A stretch of 64,000 nucleotides of DNA. Origin: Craterostigma plantagineum (lineage: Eukaryota; Streptophyta; Magnoliopsida; Lamiales; Linderniaceae). The translations under genes and the position numbers were made by a program. This document shows positions 20,816 through 32,036 of the stretch, in pieces. Below the pieces are notes generated by a model, which saw only the letters and a list, made by a program, of their open reading frames with translations, did not search any database and was not told where the DNA came from. The number at the start of each line of letters is the position of its first letter. The first letter of the stretch is position 1. The stretch covers positions 21,956,001 to 22,020,000 of the forward strand of contig JAPQWV010000002.1 in NCBI GenBank assembly GCA_027422505.1, in the 5' to 3' direction.

Positions 20816-21238
20816 TTGTTTTTGCAGATCCATCATGTGTGGTACCTCGACTCTGGTTGCTCCACACACATGACTGACAATCAAGAGCTGCTGAGCAACT
20901 ACAAAGACCGACCAAACGGCAAAGTCAGATTTGGGAACAACGATTCAGCCCCGATTCTAGGGCTTGGGGATATCATTCTGAAGAATCTGACCATCAAAGA
21001 TGTCTCATACGTCGAAGGCCTCCGTCATAACTTGTTCATCATAGGCCAATTCTGTGACAAAGGCTTCCAGGTGGTCTTCCATGCTGACCGGTGCAGAATT
21101 TTGGATAGTCAGGACACAGAACTCCTTCAAGGACTTCGGAGATCTAATCTTTACACGGTCAGCCTGACGTCTGTGCGGCCCTCGACAGCTGTATGCCTCA
21201 TTATTGAGCATTTCAGATCTTTCAAAATTAAGGAGTGA
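20816..21238 (+). pseudogene. A1 aspartic protease
   Basis: Copia protease with active site WYLDSGCSTHMT at about 20845-20880, then GNNDSAPILGLGDIILKN, VSYVEGLRHNLFIIGQFCD and LLQGLRRSNLYTVSLTSV. It would cut the gag polyprotein. The reading ends PSTAVCLI and then a short unrelated tail. In complete relatives this point is followed within a few residues by the pre-integrase LWHRR motif, which is absent here. The coding frame has no strong start of its own and probably continued from gag. Confidence 0.88.
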
Positions 21239-23199
21239 GACGTCGACACTACAAAGAGAGGAGCTAGACACAAGACCAAATCTTTCAAAGATAAAATTGC
21301 CAAAAATAAGTGTTGATTAACTCCATTATTACTAACGCTTATCTCTAGACGGTATGGAGTCAGCGATCCATTATTAACTCCATTGGTACAGATTTTTAAA
21401 TTTCTATCAGGGGAGCTAGACGTTACTACACAGAAAATACAGGGAGTTAATTGCATTTATTTTAATTACTAAGGGGAGCCTTCAAAGGGTTTTATTTTGA
21501 AATAAGGGTCAATCTGAAAATTTTAGAAGTACTTACCATCGAGAAACTAGATAGAAGACTTAATTCACGATCATAAGTTTCTCGATCGTAAACAGTGTTG
21601 GAAAAAATTTTGATTGGCCGCGATAATTTGCGATCGAAAAATTTAAATTGAGAGGAAATTTTCAAATCTCGAGCGCAAATAGTAATGGGCCTGATCCATT
21701 TAATCGCAAAACATCCAATCGCAACCAACATTGACTTAATGCTAGTTAATAAAAGTTTAACTTTTGTCAGTCGAAAAACTTCTTCTCACGCAACCCTAAT
21801 CGCAAAAAAAAAAATTATCTCTCGCGAAAAACTTTCACAGACAGCTTAAAATTCTCAAAAATCTTTCTATTTTCAACACCAAACTGTCTGTTTAAGGTAG
21901 AAGTGAGATTCTTTTGACATTTGCGTATGATTCCCAGTCATTAGCATTCAAATTCTGTAGTTTTTCGCACGTTTAATTAAGATTTTTCGACTGTTCTTCA
22001 AAAACTGAGAAAAACCAGAACTATTTTATAGTGTTTGCGGCTTGATTTTGAACTTTATCTGAGTTTAATTCCTGCACTTAAGATAGTTTCGATATTCTCT
22101 ATGAATCTGGTAGAACGAATCTTCGGAAAATCTGCATCTTCGACTGTAATTTGAGTTTTGATGAAACTGGGTATTTGAATGTTTCAAGCCATCGAAGAAC
22201 TTTGTCGATCGCAAACAGTCTTAATTGAATACCGATTTAATTGAGATACTGTTTGTGTCGAATTAGTTTCTCGATCGGTAAAATTCTGATTTAGTCGCTA
22301 AGATAGAAGATTTTGACCGAAAAAAATTACTTACATTGAGAAATCTAATTAGGATTTTTTTGAGCGAAAAGCTTACGCACTGATTAGACAATTTAGATGC
22401 AAATTTTATCGAGCGTAAAGCTTATTATCGCAAAATAGAATTTTCGATTTAATTTCAATGTGGTCGCAAAAATTTAGCAGCGAAAAATTAATTTTTCAAC
22501 ACTTAATTTTTCGATCGTAAAATTCGCCGCTTAGGACCTAATTGATCGGAAAATTTCTCGACGTTTGACTTAGTCTTTCGTTGACTAATTTCTCGATAAA
22601 ATTATATCGCAGCGAAATAAATCTACTTTCAATCGAAAATCACATACCGCTCGACAAATTTCAAATCGAGAATTTTATTCAATCGAAGAAAATTTCTCGA
22701 TAGTAAATTTACCTGAGACGTAATTTCTCGATCGTAAATTTACATGGAATTTTTCTCGATTGTAAAACTGATCGACTACAGTCACGCTTTCAACTTCAAC
22801 ACTTAGGAAATTTTTCTAAGTCTTTTGCACTGTAGCTAACAATAGCGGATAAAATTCTTCAAGCGCAAAACTTAGACGGAATTCATCAATGTATAGGAAA
22901 TCAAATTGCAATTCAATTCTCTCTACCGAAAATTTTCTCGGCATGAACAGTGACTTACTGATTTAATACTTAGCGAAATTTCGATCTATTTTTCACGCGA
23001 TTTATACTTCATTCTAAATTACATTCATGCCATTACGATTTTTTAAAAATTGAGCATACACTATGCATTTGATACGATTTTTCGAAATTCATCGAACATG
23101 CTATTATATCCAATGTTACTATAGTTTGATGAAATTTATTCATTTTTCGACCAAAAATTAGAATTGATTAAATAAACTTTTATATTTCTTATTTTCAGA
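21239..23199 (+). repeat. A1 noncoding block replacing pol
   Basis: No integrase, RT or RNase H motif in any frame. 21240-21480 holds GGGGAGCTAGACGTTACTAC and neighbouring sequence that recurs, inverted, at 63900-63990 in A2. 21480-23150 is a CGATCG/TTTCTCG block closely similar to 62200-63890 of A2, reversed. Confidence 0.85.
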
Positions 23200-23926
23200 T
23201 GGATCGCTACCCAAGATACAACCATATCTACGATCACAATCTATATTTGAAGGTCCAGGATACGAACTTCCAGCACGAACTAACACATTTCGATGTCCCG
23301 ACGAGATCATCGTATCTATCCTGCGAGGCCACCACATCTGGCATGCATTGACTGTCACCGCCTCAGTGCCAATGGTCTATCTCCAGCAATTCTGGGGATG
23401 TATACAAGGAGTTGTAGCGAATGGGACATTCTCCTTCACAACAAGAATCGGGACGCGGCATATCCATATGAGCAAGAGCTAGTTCGGGATGATACTGGAC
23501 TTGCCACACAGCGACAACTACGACCCGCTCCCGTCGGACGCAGAAATGGTCCATGACTTCATGCAAATGGGATATCACCGCAGCTCACCAAATTAGCTCA
23601 GGTTCGGAGTAGCGGTATCCCTCACCCGTGGAAGACACTTTTCGGGATCGTGAACAAGTGTCTATCACCAAAGCATGCCGGCTTCGACAAGGGCAATGGC
23701 AATATACTGTGGATCTTTCACGGTCTCGCCTTCGCCAGAAACTACGACTTCGCACAGCTAATCGGGAATGATCTAGCTGAACAGATCCGGCTGAAGGAAA
23801 ACCGAAGGTCAAAGAACGTGCCCTATGCTCGATGGTTCAACGTGATCATCAGGGAGGTCATGGAGTTACATGCGGAGAACATCCCACAGCTGCCTCCCGG
23901 AGGAAACTATCAGCCCCAAGGCTAAA
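23200..23926 (+). pseudogene. A1 accessory ORF, N-terminal domain
   Basis: ATG at 23200 (ATGGATCGCTACCC), about 1.7 kb after the protease. In several frames it reads NHIYDHNLYLKVQDTNF, TFRCPDEIIVSIL, LTVTASVPMVYLQQFW, IPHPWKTLFGIVNKCLSPKH, GFDKGNGNILWIFHGLAFAR, QLIGNDLAEQIRLKENRR and YARWFNVIIREVMELH. The matching aORFs are at 8342, 62180 (minus) and 13604 (minus). It carries many small indels, so this copy is dead, but the motif order is intact. Residue composition suggests a globular domain of about 240 residues. No known catalytic motif is visible. Confidence 0.8.
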
Positions 23927-25605
23927 GTTCTTCCATAACCCACGGCTCATGGACTTGGACCAACCGTCGATGCCTATTCCGCTCCAACTACTCAGGCTTG
24001 CCGACCCCGCGGGAGCTGAGTATCAAAGATTCTGCCGGGAACACCATTTAACGGAGCAAATGATCAGAGGGCCGCCAGCAGTTTACCATGTGAGCCCTCC
24101 CCAACCGGAACACCAACCAAGCCCTGACGACGCGATGATAGATGTTGTCGCTTAGGAGCTTCAACAGGAGTCTCCCTTGATCGAAGAGCCGATGCCCGAC
24201 GTAGATGAGACCTTGATAGACGTCGTGGCTACCGAGATGGCACTCGAGGCTCCTGAACATGAATACCAAGTGGAAGTGCCCGTTCATGTTGGCGTGCTCG
24301 AAGAAACCATTGAGGAAGTTCTTCTACCAAGTGCACAGCCCGAAGTCGAAATGGGGCAAACTTCACTTCCACAAGTGACGGGTCAGGCACTGGAGGACGT
24401 CCATCGAGACCTCACTCCTCACACGGCCACCTCTTCTGACACGGAGTCTGACGAGGAAATAAGTCTGATAAGGAGGACTCCCAGGAGACTTAGCATTCAA
24501 CTGGAGTCCCTCTTCCCAGCTGTCACCAACGCACCAGATACTACGTTGACCACAACGACAAGTGTTGCTGGCACTTCACTCAATCTTGAGCCGCAACCAA
24601 CCCACGTGGTGTCTGGTTCGCAGGCGCAACCTGAGCCTGCCTTAACACCCATATAGACGAATCCTCAAGATTCGACTCGAGGATTGGGTGGAAGTCTCAT
24701 ACAGTCACATCCTCAAGTGATTGTGAGCCAACCCACAGAGTCGGTGTCTACTCAAGGGTTGATAACAGGCGACATCAGTCGTCCTGGTCCATCTCAGGAG
24801 GCGTCCGCACCCTTCGTGACGGACGAGCAGTTCCAGGCCGCTCTCTCTGCCGCTGTACAGTCTATGGAAGACAAGTTCACGGAGAGAGTACTCCAAGCAC
24901 TCGAGGCATCCCGAAGTGATACCGGGAAAGCACCTGGCTCTGAAGGCCCTTCGTCACAAATCAACCCCACACCTCCACAACGACACCCATCGACCCTCTA
25001 GCCACTTCCTCCATCCTCATCAATCCATACACAATCCCCATCACCGAGCTCCACGACATTCTCCTTGCCCGTCTGATAGGCCTTTCCATCCGATTGCCGT
25101 AAGAAGAATCTCTCTATAGGCGATTGTTGGACCATCCTGAGCCACCGACTGACACCTGTCGAGGCTAAAGCTCCCACTCACGGCGCAGACATGACGATCC
25201 TGACGATCAGGACCCTCATAAGGGGGACAAGAGGGCAAGGACATCAACAAGTAGCCAAGGACATGGCTCGGGCGCTACGCAGACAAGCGCTGGAGCTGGT
25301 GAAACCCAAACACAAACCTACCAAACCCAAACACAAACCACCCACCAAACACAAACCACCCAAACTACCTACACCACGCACCGCACCGTCCACATCGAAC
25401 CACCAATTTTTCACCTCAGGACGCCTCCGCCCACACCACCGATCTACTCAAGCCCCTTGCTTCCGGAAGAAGAAGCAAGTGCTGCGATGCTTGTAGCTCT
25501 AGCAGCTACCCAAGCCACTCCCTCTGTCGCTCCAGACCAACCAGGACCCTCTGGACATGGCGTCCATCCACACGAGGTCCTAGACAAGTATATCTTCGAA
25601 GGACA
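23927..25605 (+). pseudogene. A1 accessory ORF, acidic and Pro-rich middle
   Basis: Continues with FFHNPRLMDLDQPSMPIPLQ, then an acidic part (24177-24656: DETLIDVVATEMALEAPEHE; TPHTATSSDTESDEEISLIR), a Gln/Ala-helical piece (24780-24930: EQFQAALSAAVQSMEDKFTE) and a basic Pro/Thr/Gln-rich tract with short repeats (25290-25400, PKHKPT-like). It ends with LLPEEEA and PDQPGPSGHG. Likely disordered. Frames change at least four times. A2 (59761-61300) has the same order. Confidence 0.75.
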
Positions 25606-26679
25606 GTGGATGACCCATTCCATGCCCGAGGAGCATCAAAGACGATGGCTTCACTTCGGCGCTTTCTACAACAAGCGTCTATAGACCTCGTAATCATAGA
25701 AGACGAAGAGCTCCAGGAAGGTGAAGACTACGAGCGAGATATCCCAAGGCTACCAGAGTTAATCGCTCAACAGGCGGTTCCCTCTCCAAGGCTAACGCCA
25801 GTGACCGTTCGGATCGACACGCCATGGGAGAACATCCGAATTGAAATTCCCTTCCTAGAAGAAGTTCGTGAGAATATTTGGAGGTCTTCGGATAGAGGAA
25901 GCCGAACGAGTTCGAGCTTAGAGGGATCTCTCATTGAGATCAGCAGAAGAGGATGACCTACCTCTAGATGCTGACCAAACTAGGACCTGATGTTAGGCTG
26001 GGGATGACTGGCACAAGCCAAGAGCCATTATAAGAATCTCTCTCCAATAAGCCAACTACTCAGCGTCTACTGTGACAAAGAAGGACTTCCAACACCTCAC
26101 TACATAATTGAGCGCATAGACACGACCCGAGAGGAACTAAGCGAGAGCGACCTGCCGTACCTCCCCGCCGATGAAGTGTACCATCTTTATCAGCTATACG
26201 TGGAGAAGTACAAAGGTCCTCAGGGCTTCATCAAGAAAGAAGGCCTCGAAGTTCTCTACCGATTCATGATGCGACAAGTCAAGTACTTCGCCGCTCATGA
26301 CCTTCAAATGGCGCTTGAGAGCAATATGAAGAAGGTCAACATGACCGCTCCGCTCAACAAAGGTCCTGAGATCGAAGGGCTTCCCAACAATCACGTGCAC
26401 ATCAGCTCAGTCCTAGGCATCACCTACAACAATCCAATAGCAAAGAAGAATAGATTGATGTTGAAGACTGAAATCAACAAGTTTTGTGATGGGACGCTCA
26501 AGGTCATCAGGAGGAATATCGAGCAGAGGTTGGAAGATATAAATAGAGACACTATGCTGAGGATCCACAGGTTCGTGAGAGAGCAGCCGCTCCTAATGGA
26601 ATTGCTTGAAGATATCGAGGAGCGACTGGAGCTGAGGATCACGCTGAGGAACTACGAGCATGCGCTGGGCTTGCGCTGA
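25606..26679 (+). pseudogene. A1 accessory ORF, C-terminal domain
   Basis: IDLVIIEDEELQEGEDYERD, RIDTPWENIRIEIPFLEEVR, then after breaks 26176-26679 is a clean 167-codon frame: MYHLYQLYVEKYKGPQGFIK, FMMRQVKYFAAHDLQMALES, NMKKVNMTAP, EINKFCDGTLKVIRRNIEQR and ITLRNYEHALGLR, stop at 26677. D1 encodes the same domain under a different LTR (9898-10323), so it belongs to the element and is not captured host sequence. Helix-rich; function unknown. Confidence 0.82.
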
Positions 26680-26730
26680 TCGTATTACGTCCGACGAGGA
26701 CAAACGGCGCGGAGACGCAATCAAGCATAA

Positions 26731-26740
26731 AAGGGGAGAT
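26731..26740 (+). other. Polypurine tract of A1
   Basis: AAGGGGAGAT directly before the TGTACC start of the 3' LTR. Confidence 0.88.
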
Positions 26741-27086
26741 TGTACCATTTGTAATTGTGCTTGATTTCATTAGTTGTCCTTGTAATTAGGGGTGTTTTGT
26801 ATAGTAGTCCTTAGATTAGGACTAGTTTGATATTTATACCAAGTTTGTTTGGTATAAATACATATAAATCAATTGAGTTTAATAGAGAAAGTTTAGAGAA
26901 TTTATCCGAAGGGCTTGCAATTCGATTTCTAGAAAGAGAAACAACAGTAACTTTCTCACTCTAATTGAATTCTCTCTCGTGTTCTTAACTTGAGTTTTTC
27001 GATCGAATTCAATTGATTATCTAAACGATCGAATTACTATGAATTCTAGCCTATGATCGTAGAGTTGTTAATCTGAGGACCTAACA
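26741..27086 (+). repeat. 3' LTR of A1
   Basis: Matches 16507-16857 throughout, with a small gap at the start, and ends GACCTAACA. The palindromic TATA element is at 26832-26859. Confidence 0.93.
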
Positions 27087-27677
27087 GCTTTAATATGTAT
27101 ATGTGTTAAAATGCATGTGTGTAACATTGTTTAGGGCGACAGCTAAATAACGATTAGGCCTTTCGTAGATGATAGAATTCGAGTATAGGGCGAAAGCAAA
27201 TACTCGATCCTCGTCGTTAGTAATTCGTAATTCTTAGATCCTCGCGAGCGTATAGGCCACAGCAAATTCGCGAGCTGGTAGGAAATTACTGCGATCTAGT
27301 CTTAACCACGTAGGAACGATATTTCATTGTCTTAGGCGATAATACCTAGCGGGATTCGAATCCTGAGCGCATCTTTAATATATGACAGCTCTCTTATCAG
27401 TTTAGGCGTGTTCTTTGAATCCCTCGTTGATTTAGGGGTAATCAGTTAGGATAGTTCGTACAACAACCTGCTTATTTTATTTAGGCTAGATATCGAGTCG
27501 ATAGGTCACTATTAGTACTCAGTTTATTCCTCGTGTTCGATACTCGTTTGCTCACTTTACTGCACTACAAACGATAGGTTTACTGCCTATCGCACGTTGG
27601 TGATAGTAATTAGGTATTCATTTTATTTTATGACTTGTCGCAATTGCCAAATATATTAGCACACAACGTGTCGATCA
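27087..27677 (+). repeat. 5' LTR of G1, second part
   Basis: Noncoding sequence between the A1 3' LTR and an Athila-type primer site. The phrase GGGCGA/TAGGCG recurs (27130-27340). It continues the LTR interrupted at 16506. The end near 27677 is set by the primer site. Confidence 0.65.
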
Positions 27678-27683
27678 AGATTT

Positions 27684-27701
27684 TGGTGCCGTTTCCGGGG
27701 A
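27684..27701 (+). other. Primer-binding site of G1
   Basis: TGGTGCCGTTTCCGGGGA resembles the Athila/Tat-group site (TGGCGCC...CCGGGGA), which identifies this as a non-chromovirus plant Gypsy element. Confidence 0.82.
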
Positions 27702-27887
27702 ATAGATTGATATTAGGAACACCATAGTTCGGTACTTTAGCCACCTTATTTGACGTTTTTCTTATTTTTTCGTTATTTGCATTTTCTATAATATTAGTAC
27801 TTTCACTGTTTCTTCGACGTGTTTATCCGTTTCTTTGCTAGTTTTTGTTTTGCTTATTGAAGGTACGACTCAGATACAGAAGTAGAT

Positions 27888-29262
27888 ATGGCGGACAACA
27901 GGGTACCTGTCCATAACGTTTCAGATGAGGAGCAGTCACTACAAGATCTGCTCAAGAACGCCGCACTAGGCGGTATGGAGTCTGCGATCCTTATTCCGCC
28001 GATCGAGAACAATAACTTCGAACTGAAGCACTCTTGGCTTCAGATGATTTTCCAGACGGCCCAGTTTGAGGGAAATCCAGATGATGACCCATACTCGCAT
28101 CTGAAGGCCTTCGTGACGGTGACCGACACCATTAAGATCAATGGGGTCCCGGGCGATGCAATCAACTTGATGTTGTTCCCATTCTCACTGAAGTTCAGGG
28201 CGAAGGATTGGCTTGAGATGTTACCACCCTGATCGATAACCACATGGGAGGAGCTGCAAGCCAAATTCATTGGCCACTACTTCCCACTGTCAAAGGTTCT
28301 AATGTTGAAGACGAAGATCTTCCTTTTCCACCAGAAGGATTCAAAAAACCTCTACGAGGTATGGGAGCGATACAAGGCGCTACAGAAGAAGTGCCCCCAG
28401 CACGGAATGTCGAAGGCAGCCCAGATCAATCGATTCCACGAGGGGCTCAATGATCAGACTGTTATATGCTAGACGGAGCCGCAGAAGGAGGACTCGTGAA
28501 GCTCAGTGCAACCGACGCTTGGAATCTGATTGAGGACTACTCGAGGAACAACTTCATGAGGGGCAATACGAGGATGAAGAAACCAGGCGTGTTTGGAGTT
28601 AGCGAGGAGACAGCCACTAATGCGAAATTTGAGGCGCTCCAGCAACAAATTGCTGCGACGAACTCTCAGTTGCAGACTGTGATCAGCGTGTTATTTCCAA
28701 AATCAAGGCAGACACAGCCCGTGAACGCCGTCACGACCACCGCACCGACGCATCATACGCCGTACATACCGCTATGTGGGATTTGTGGCGCAGCCCACGA
28801 GACCACAGAATGCCAATTTGGGCAGCTGCTGGAGCACGTAGATTACGTGGGGAATTACCAAGGTGACCAGCGAAGCTTCCAACCTCGAGCACCTCCCAAC
28901 TCGGCGTATGGAAATCAGAACCACCAGGGGCAAGGACCGCCGGGATTTCAGCCTATGCCATCCAGTTTCAAAAATGGGGCACCACTCTAATATCGGAACG
29001 CATCCGCAAGAGGATCTAATGATATGAGGGAGATGAAGGACATGATGAAGGCGCTCCTCACGAACTTCAGTAGCACCACCGCAGCTCACGAGAGTCGACT
29101 GATGAAGATGGAGGAGTACATGGAAGCAAACGATGTACGTGCCCAGAACACAGATGCCTCGATTAAGAAGCTACAGCAAGTGGGCCAATTAGCAAAACAA
29201 CTGGCGGGGCAAAATCAAGGATCACTCTCGAGCTACACCGAGACAAACCCCAAGGAGTACTA
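27888..29262 (+). pseudogene. G1 gag
   Basis: ATG at 27888 (MADNRVPVHNVSDEEQ). Athila-type gag: NNNFELKHSWLQMIFQTAQF, DPYSHLKAFVTVTDTIKING, LFPFSLKFRAKDWLEMLPP, then an in-frame TGA at about 28230. It continues SITTWEELQAKFIGHYFPLS, ERYKALQKKCPQHGM and a break near 28450. From 28466: SATDAWNLIEDYSRNNFMRG, a CX2C-X4-H-X4-C-like CGICGAAHETTEC, and a Gln/Pro-rich stretch. A stop at 28988, then QLAKQLAGQNQGSLSSYTET to TAG 29261. Capsid protein of the element, now broken. Confidence 0.88.
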
Positions 29263-30374
29263 GAATGTGGTAACCTTGAGGAGCGGGAGAGGATTGCATG
29301 AAGTTCCTGCCAAGCTGAATTCGAGGGAGAAAGTCGATTTCGAAGGCCACGACGAGACAGGAGTGGAGGAAAGCAAGGGCGACGGAGTCGAGAAGGTCAA
29401 GGATGACAAAGGAAATGCGCGACCATTCGTGAAGCTGTACCAGTCGAAGATTCCCTACCCAGCACGTTTGAAGAAGGACAAAGACGAGGCACTATTTAGC
29501 AGATTTATGGGTATGTGCAAAGAACTACATATTAACTTACCATTTGTTGAAACTATTACGCAGATGCCCAGTTTCGCGAAGTTCCTGAAGAACTTGCTGA
29601 CGAATCGATGGAAGCTCGAACATGTCTCCACGGTATTCCTACGAGGAGAGTGCTCGGCGATACTCCAAAGTAAGATAGCGAAAAAGCTCAATGACCCAGG
29701 GAGTTTTACTATTCCTTGTCGTATAGGTGACTTAGTAGTTGAGCATGCTTTAGCTGATCTAGGCGCTAGTATAAATTTGATGCCGTACTCCATGTTTAAG
29801 CGCTTAGGATTAGGTGAACCACGACCAACTAGGATGAGTATTCAATTAGCTGATAGATCGTTAAAATACCCTCTAGGTGTTATCAAGGATGTTCTAGAGG
29901 TCGATAAGTTCGTTATCCCTGCTGATTTTGTGATATTAGAGATGGACGAGGATGAAAATGTTCCATTAATTCTAGGTAGACATTCTTAGCTACAGGCGAG
30001 GCCATGATAGATGTTAGGAATGAGACGTTAACTTTGATGGTAGAAGGCGAGAAAGTTAAGTTTAATATGACTGACTCGATGCAAAAGAGTAGCGAGCATG
30101 ATAATAAGTGTTTTTTGTTGGATGCTTTTAAGCACGGTTTCTCGTCTTCTATGCAAGCTTTATCACAGGTTTCGAGCAAGGAAGAAGTCGACGAGCCCAC
30201 GATAACCATCGGCAAAAACAACAAAGAAGTTAAGGACAAGAGCCCAGTCGAGGAGCAACCGCCACTAGAGCTGAAACCGCTGCCCGGCGAAAAGCGACAA
30301 CTCCAAGGTATGGGTGTAGGCAAGGGAGACTTAAGCAGAAAAGAGGTGCTGTGCCTCGACTTCCAGCCACCCTA
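29263..30374 (+). pseudogene. G1 protease region
   Basis: VVTLRSGRGLHEVP opens the region typical of Athila, then YQSKIPYPARLKKDKDE, FLKNLLTNRWKLEHVSTVFL and the protease ALADLGASINLMPYSMFKRL. The DLGAS active site replaces DTGA, as is usual in this group. PLILGR is followed by a 1-nt deletion near 29985 that gives an early stop. The next frame (30004-30375) continues IDVRNETLTLMVEGEKVKFN, EEQPPLELKPLPGEKRQL and stops. In complete elements RT begins just after LKPLP. Confidence 0.88.
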
Positions 30375-30968
30375 AGCAAACGAAAGCACGTCCGGCTAAA
30401 GACGGTAATGGAAGCGCTTCTTGGGAGGCAAACAAGGTTTTATCTATCTAGTACTTTCTTTTATTTTCCCATGACTAGGATGCATACGAGTAGATCTACT
30501 ATTATTATCTATGTCTAGTTCCTTTTTACGTTTCATTTTCTTTTTAGTTATGTTAGAATATCACGAGTCACGATCCATGTCCTTCACGCATCCAGCCACG
30601 ACCACGTCACCTATTTGTCAGGGGAGTCCTGTTCTTTTTAACCTTATCTACTTTTATCCTTTTTACGTTGAGGACAACGTCGGGCTTAAGTGTGGGGAGG
30701 GGAATTTAGGTTGCGAACTTGCATAAAAAAATTATGACGTGTCCGTGAGCTATCAATTTTGTTAGAAAGGCATGAATTATTGAACTCATGCATGATTATT
30801 TGCGCTTATCTCGAGTTGGCTTGCATGACATGAAATTTTGTGAGCAATTAGGATATGCAAGAGTGATTGAATCGTGTATGCTAGAACAGATATAGAGCTG
30901 CTTTGAGAGATTCGTACACACAACCCTGTTACGTTGTGAGAGTTTGAGCTTGACGAGCTTATGGTCAT
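30375..30968 (+). other. G1 post-pol spacer
   Basis: GCACGTCCGGCTAAAGACGG, CGCTTCTTGGGAGGCA and GAGGACAACGTCGGGCTTAA with TGTGGGGAGGGG are hallmarks of the spacer after pol in Athila/Tat elements. No env-like frame was seen. Cut off at the C4 junction. Confidence 0.75.
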
Positions 30969-30977
30969 TTTTATTGG

Positions 30978-31295
30978 TTATGTGACGTGCCTAGTCTGTA
31001 TCTGCTCGGTGCTTTCATCTTCAACAGGATCTGAATCAGGTTCTGGCTCTTCCCCTTGATCTGTTGAACTCGTAGCAGGGTCATCTGAAGGATCTTTGTT
31101 GATCTCGAGCTCCACCTCGCTGTGAACACTATCCTTCTTTTCTTGATTAGAGGAATTAATAGACTCTTTTGAAGGATGTAACATAGAGGACTCGTCAAAT
31201 GTAACATCTCTACTAATTATAAATTTGGGTGACTTGGGATCAGGATTATATAGTCTATATCCTTTCCCCCTGAAGCGTAACCGAGAAAAATACAT
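30978..31295 (-). pseudogene. C4 integrase tail and linker
   Basis: FRGKGYRLYNPDPKSPKFII and SRDVTFDES are the end of the Copia integrase, then an acidic Ser-rich linker to the break. A frameshift at about 31300 separates it from the integrase core. Confidence 0.85.
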
Positions 31296-31304
31296 GTCTT
31301 AGCT

Positions 31305-32036
31305 CTAGGATCTAACTTTCCCCTCGTTTACGTGCATATAAGCTGGGCACCCAAATATTCTTAAGTTGGAGTAATCAGCAGGAGTACCTGACCATACTTC
31401 CTCAGGAGTCTTGAAGTTGATCGGTGAATACGGTGAGCGGTTGACAATATAACATGCTGCGGCGATAGCTTCAGCCCAAAGATCATTTGTCGACCCAGCG
31501 TTAGAGATCATACATCGATCTCTCTCTAAAAACGTACGGTTCATGCGCTCGGCAACACCATTTTGTTGAGGTGACATTCGAACAGTGTGATGTCGAGCAA
31601 TACCTTCATTCTTGCAAAATTCGTTGAACTCGCTTCCACAAAATTCTAATCCATTATCTGTCCGCAACCTCTTGATCTGTTTTCCTGTCTGCTTTTCAAT
31701 CAAAGCTTTCCATTGTTTAAATGTTAGGAAAACAACACTTTTCTGCTTAAGAAAATAGACCCAGACTTTCCTTGAAAAATCATCAATGAAAGTCAACAAG
31801 TATCTTGCACCATCTTTGGATGGAACACAAGAAGGACCCCATACATCAGAATGAATATAGTCCAAAGTACCTTGCGTCCTGTGGACAGCTGGCGAATTGA
31901 AGTTGACTCGTTTCTGCTTCCCAAAAATACAATGTTCGCAAAAGTCCATCTTACCAGTACTTTGACCACAAAGTAGGCCCCGCTTGCTTAGAATCGTCAA
32001 GCCTTTTCTCCCCTGTGTCCAAGTCGCATATGCCAT
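31305..32036 (-). pseudogene. C4 integrase core
   Basis: [18 protein letters not shown] (zinc-binding Cys pair), [75 protein letters not shown] and [12 protein letters not shown]: the complete order of Copia integrase motifs with the D, D and E residues visible. It would insert element cDNA. Confidence 0.9.

Larger units (their letters stand above)
16507..27086 (+). mobile_element. Pol-less LTR retrotransposon A1 with accessory ORF
   Basis: 10.6-kb element with both LTRs (351 and 346 bp), Met-tRNA primer site, polypurine tract, long gag, protease, a CGATCG-rich block and an accessory ORF. Integrase, RT and RNase H are absent: the protease stops at the point where the pre-integrase domain should begin. 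Flanks are GATTT (16502-16506) and GCTTT (27087-27091), a possible target duplication with one mismatch. It sits inside the 5' LTR of Gypsy element G1. Lacking pol, it would depend on enzymes of a related autonomous element. Confidence 0.9.
27678..30968 (+). mobile_element. Athila-like Gypsy element G1, internal part without pol
   Basis: Primer site, gag, protease and 3' spacer are present. RT, RNase H and integrase are missing: the residues that precede RT in Athila elements (LELKPLPG) are followed by only about 40 codons and then by the post-pol spacer. The right part and the 3' LTR are lost at the junction with C4 near 30969. With its LTR halves it extends from about 15761. Confidence 0.82.

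Noticed and set aside
30511..30726. 71-codon ORF with a hydrophobic start, possible env-like protein of G1
   Set aside because: Too short, no signal or transmembrane pattern consistent with an envelope protein, and it lies across the known noncoding post-pol spacer.
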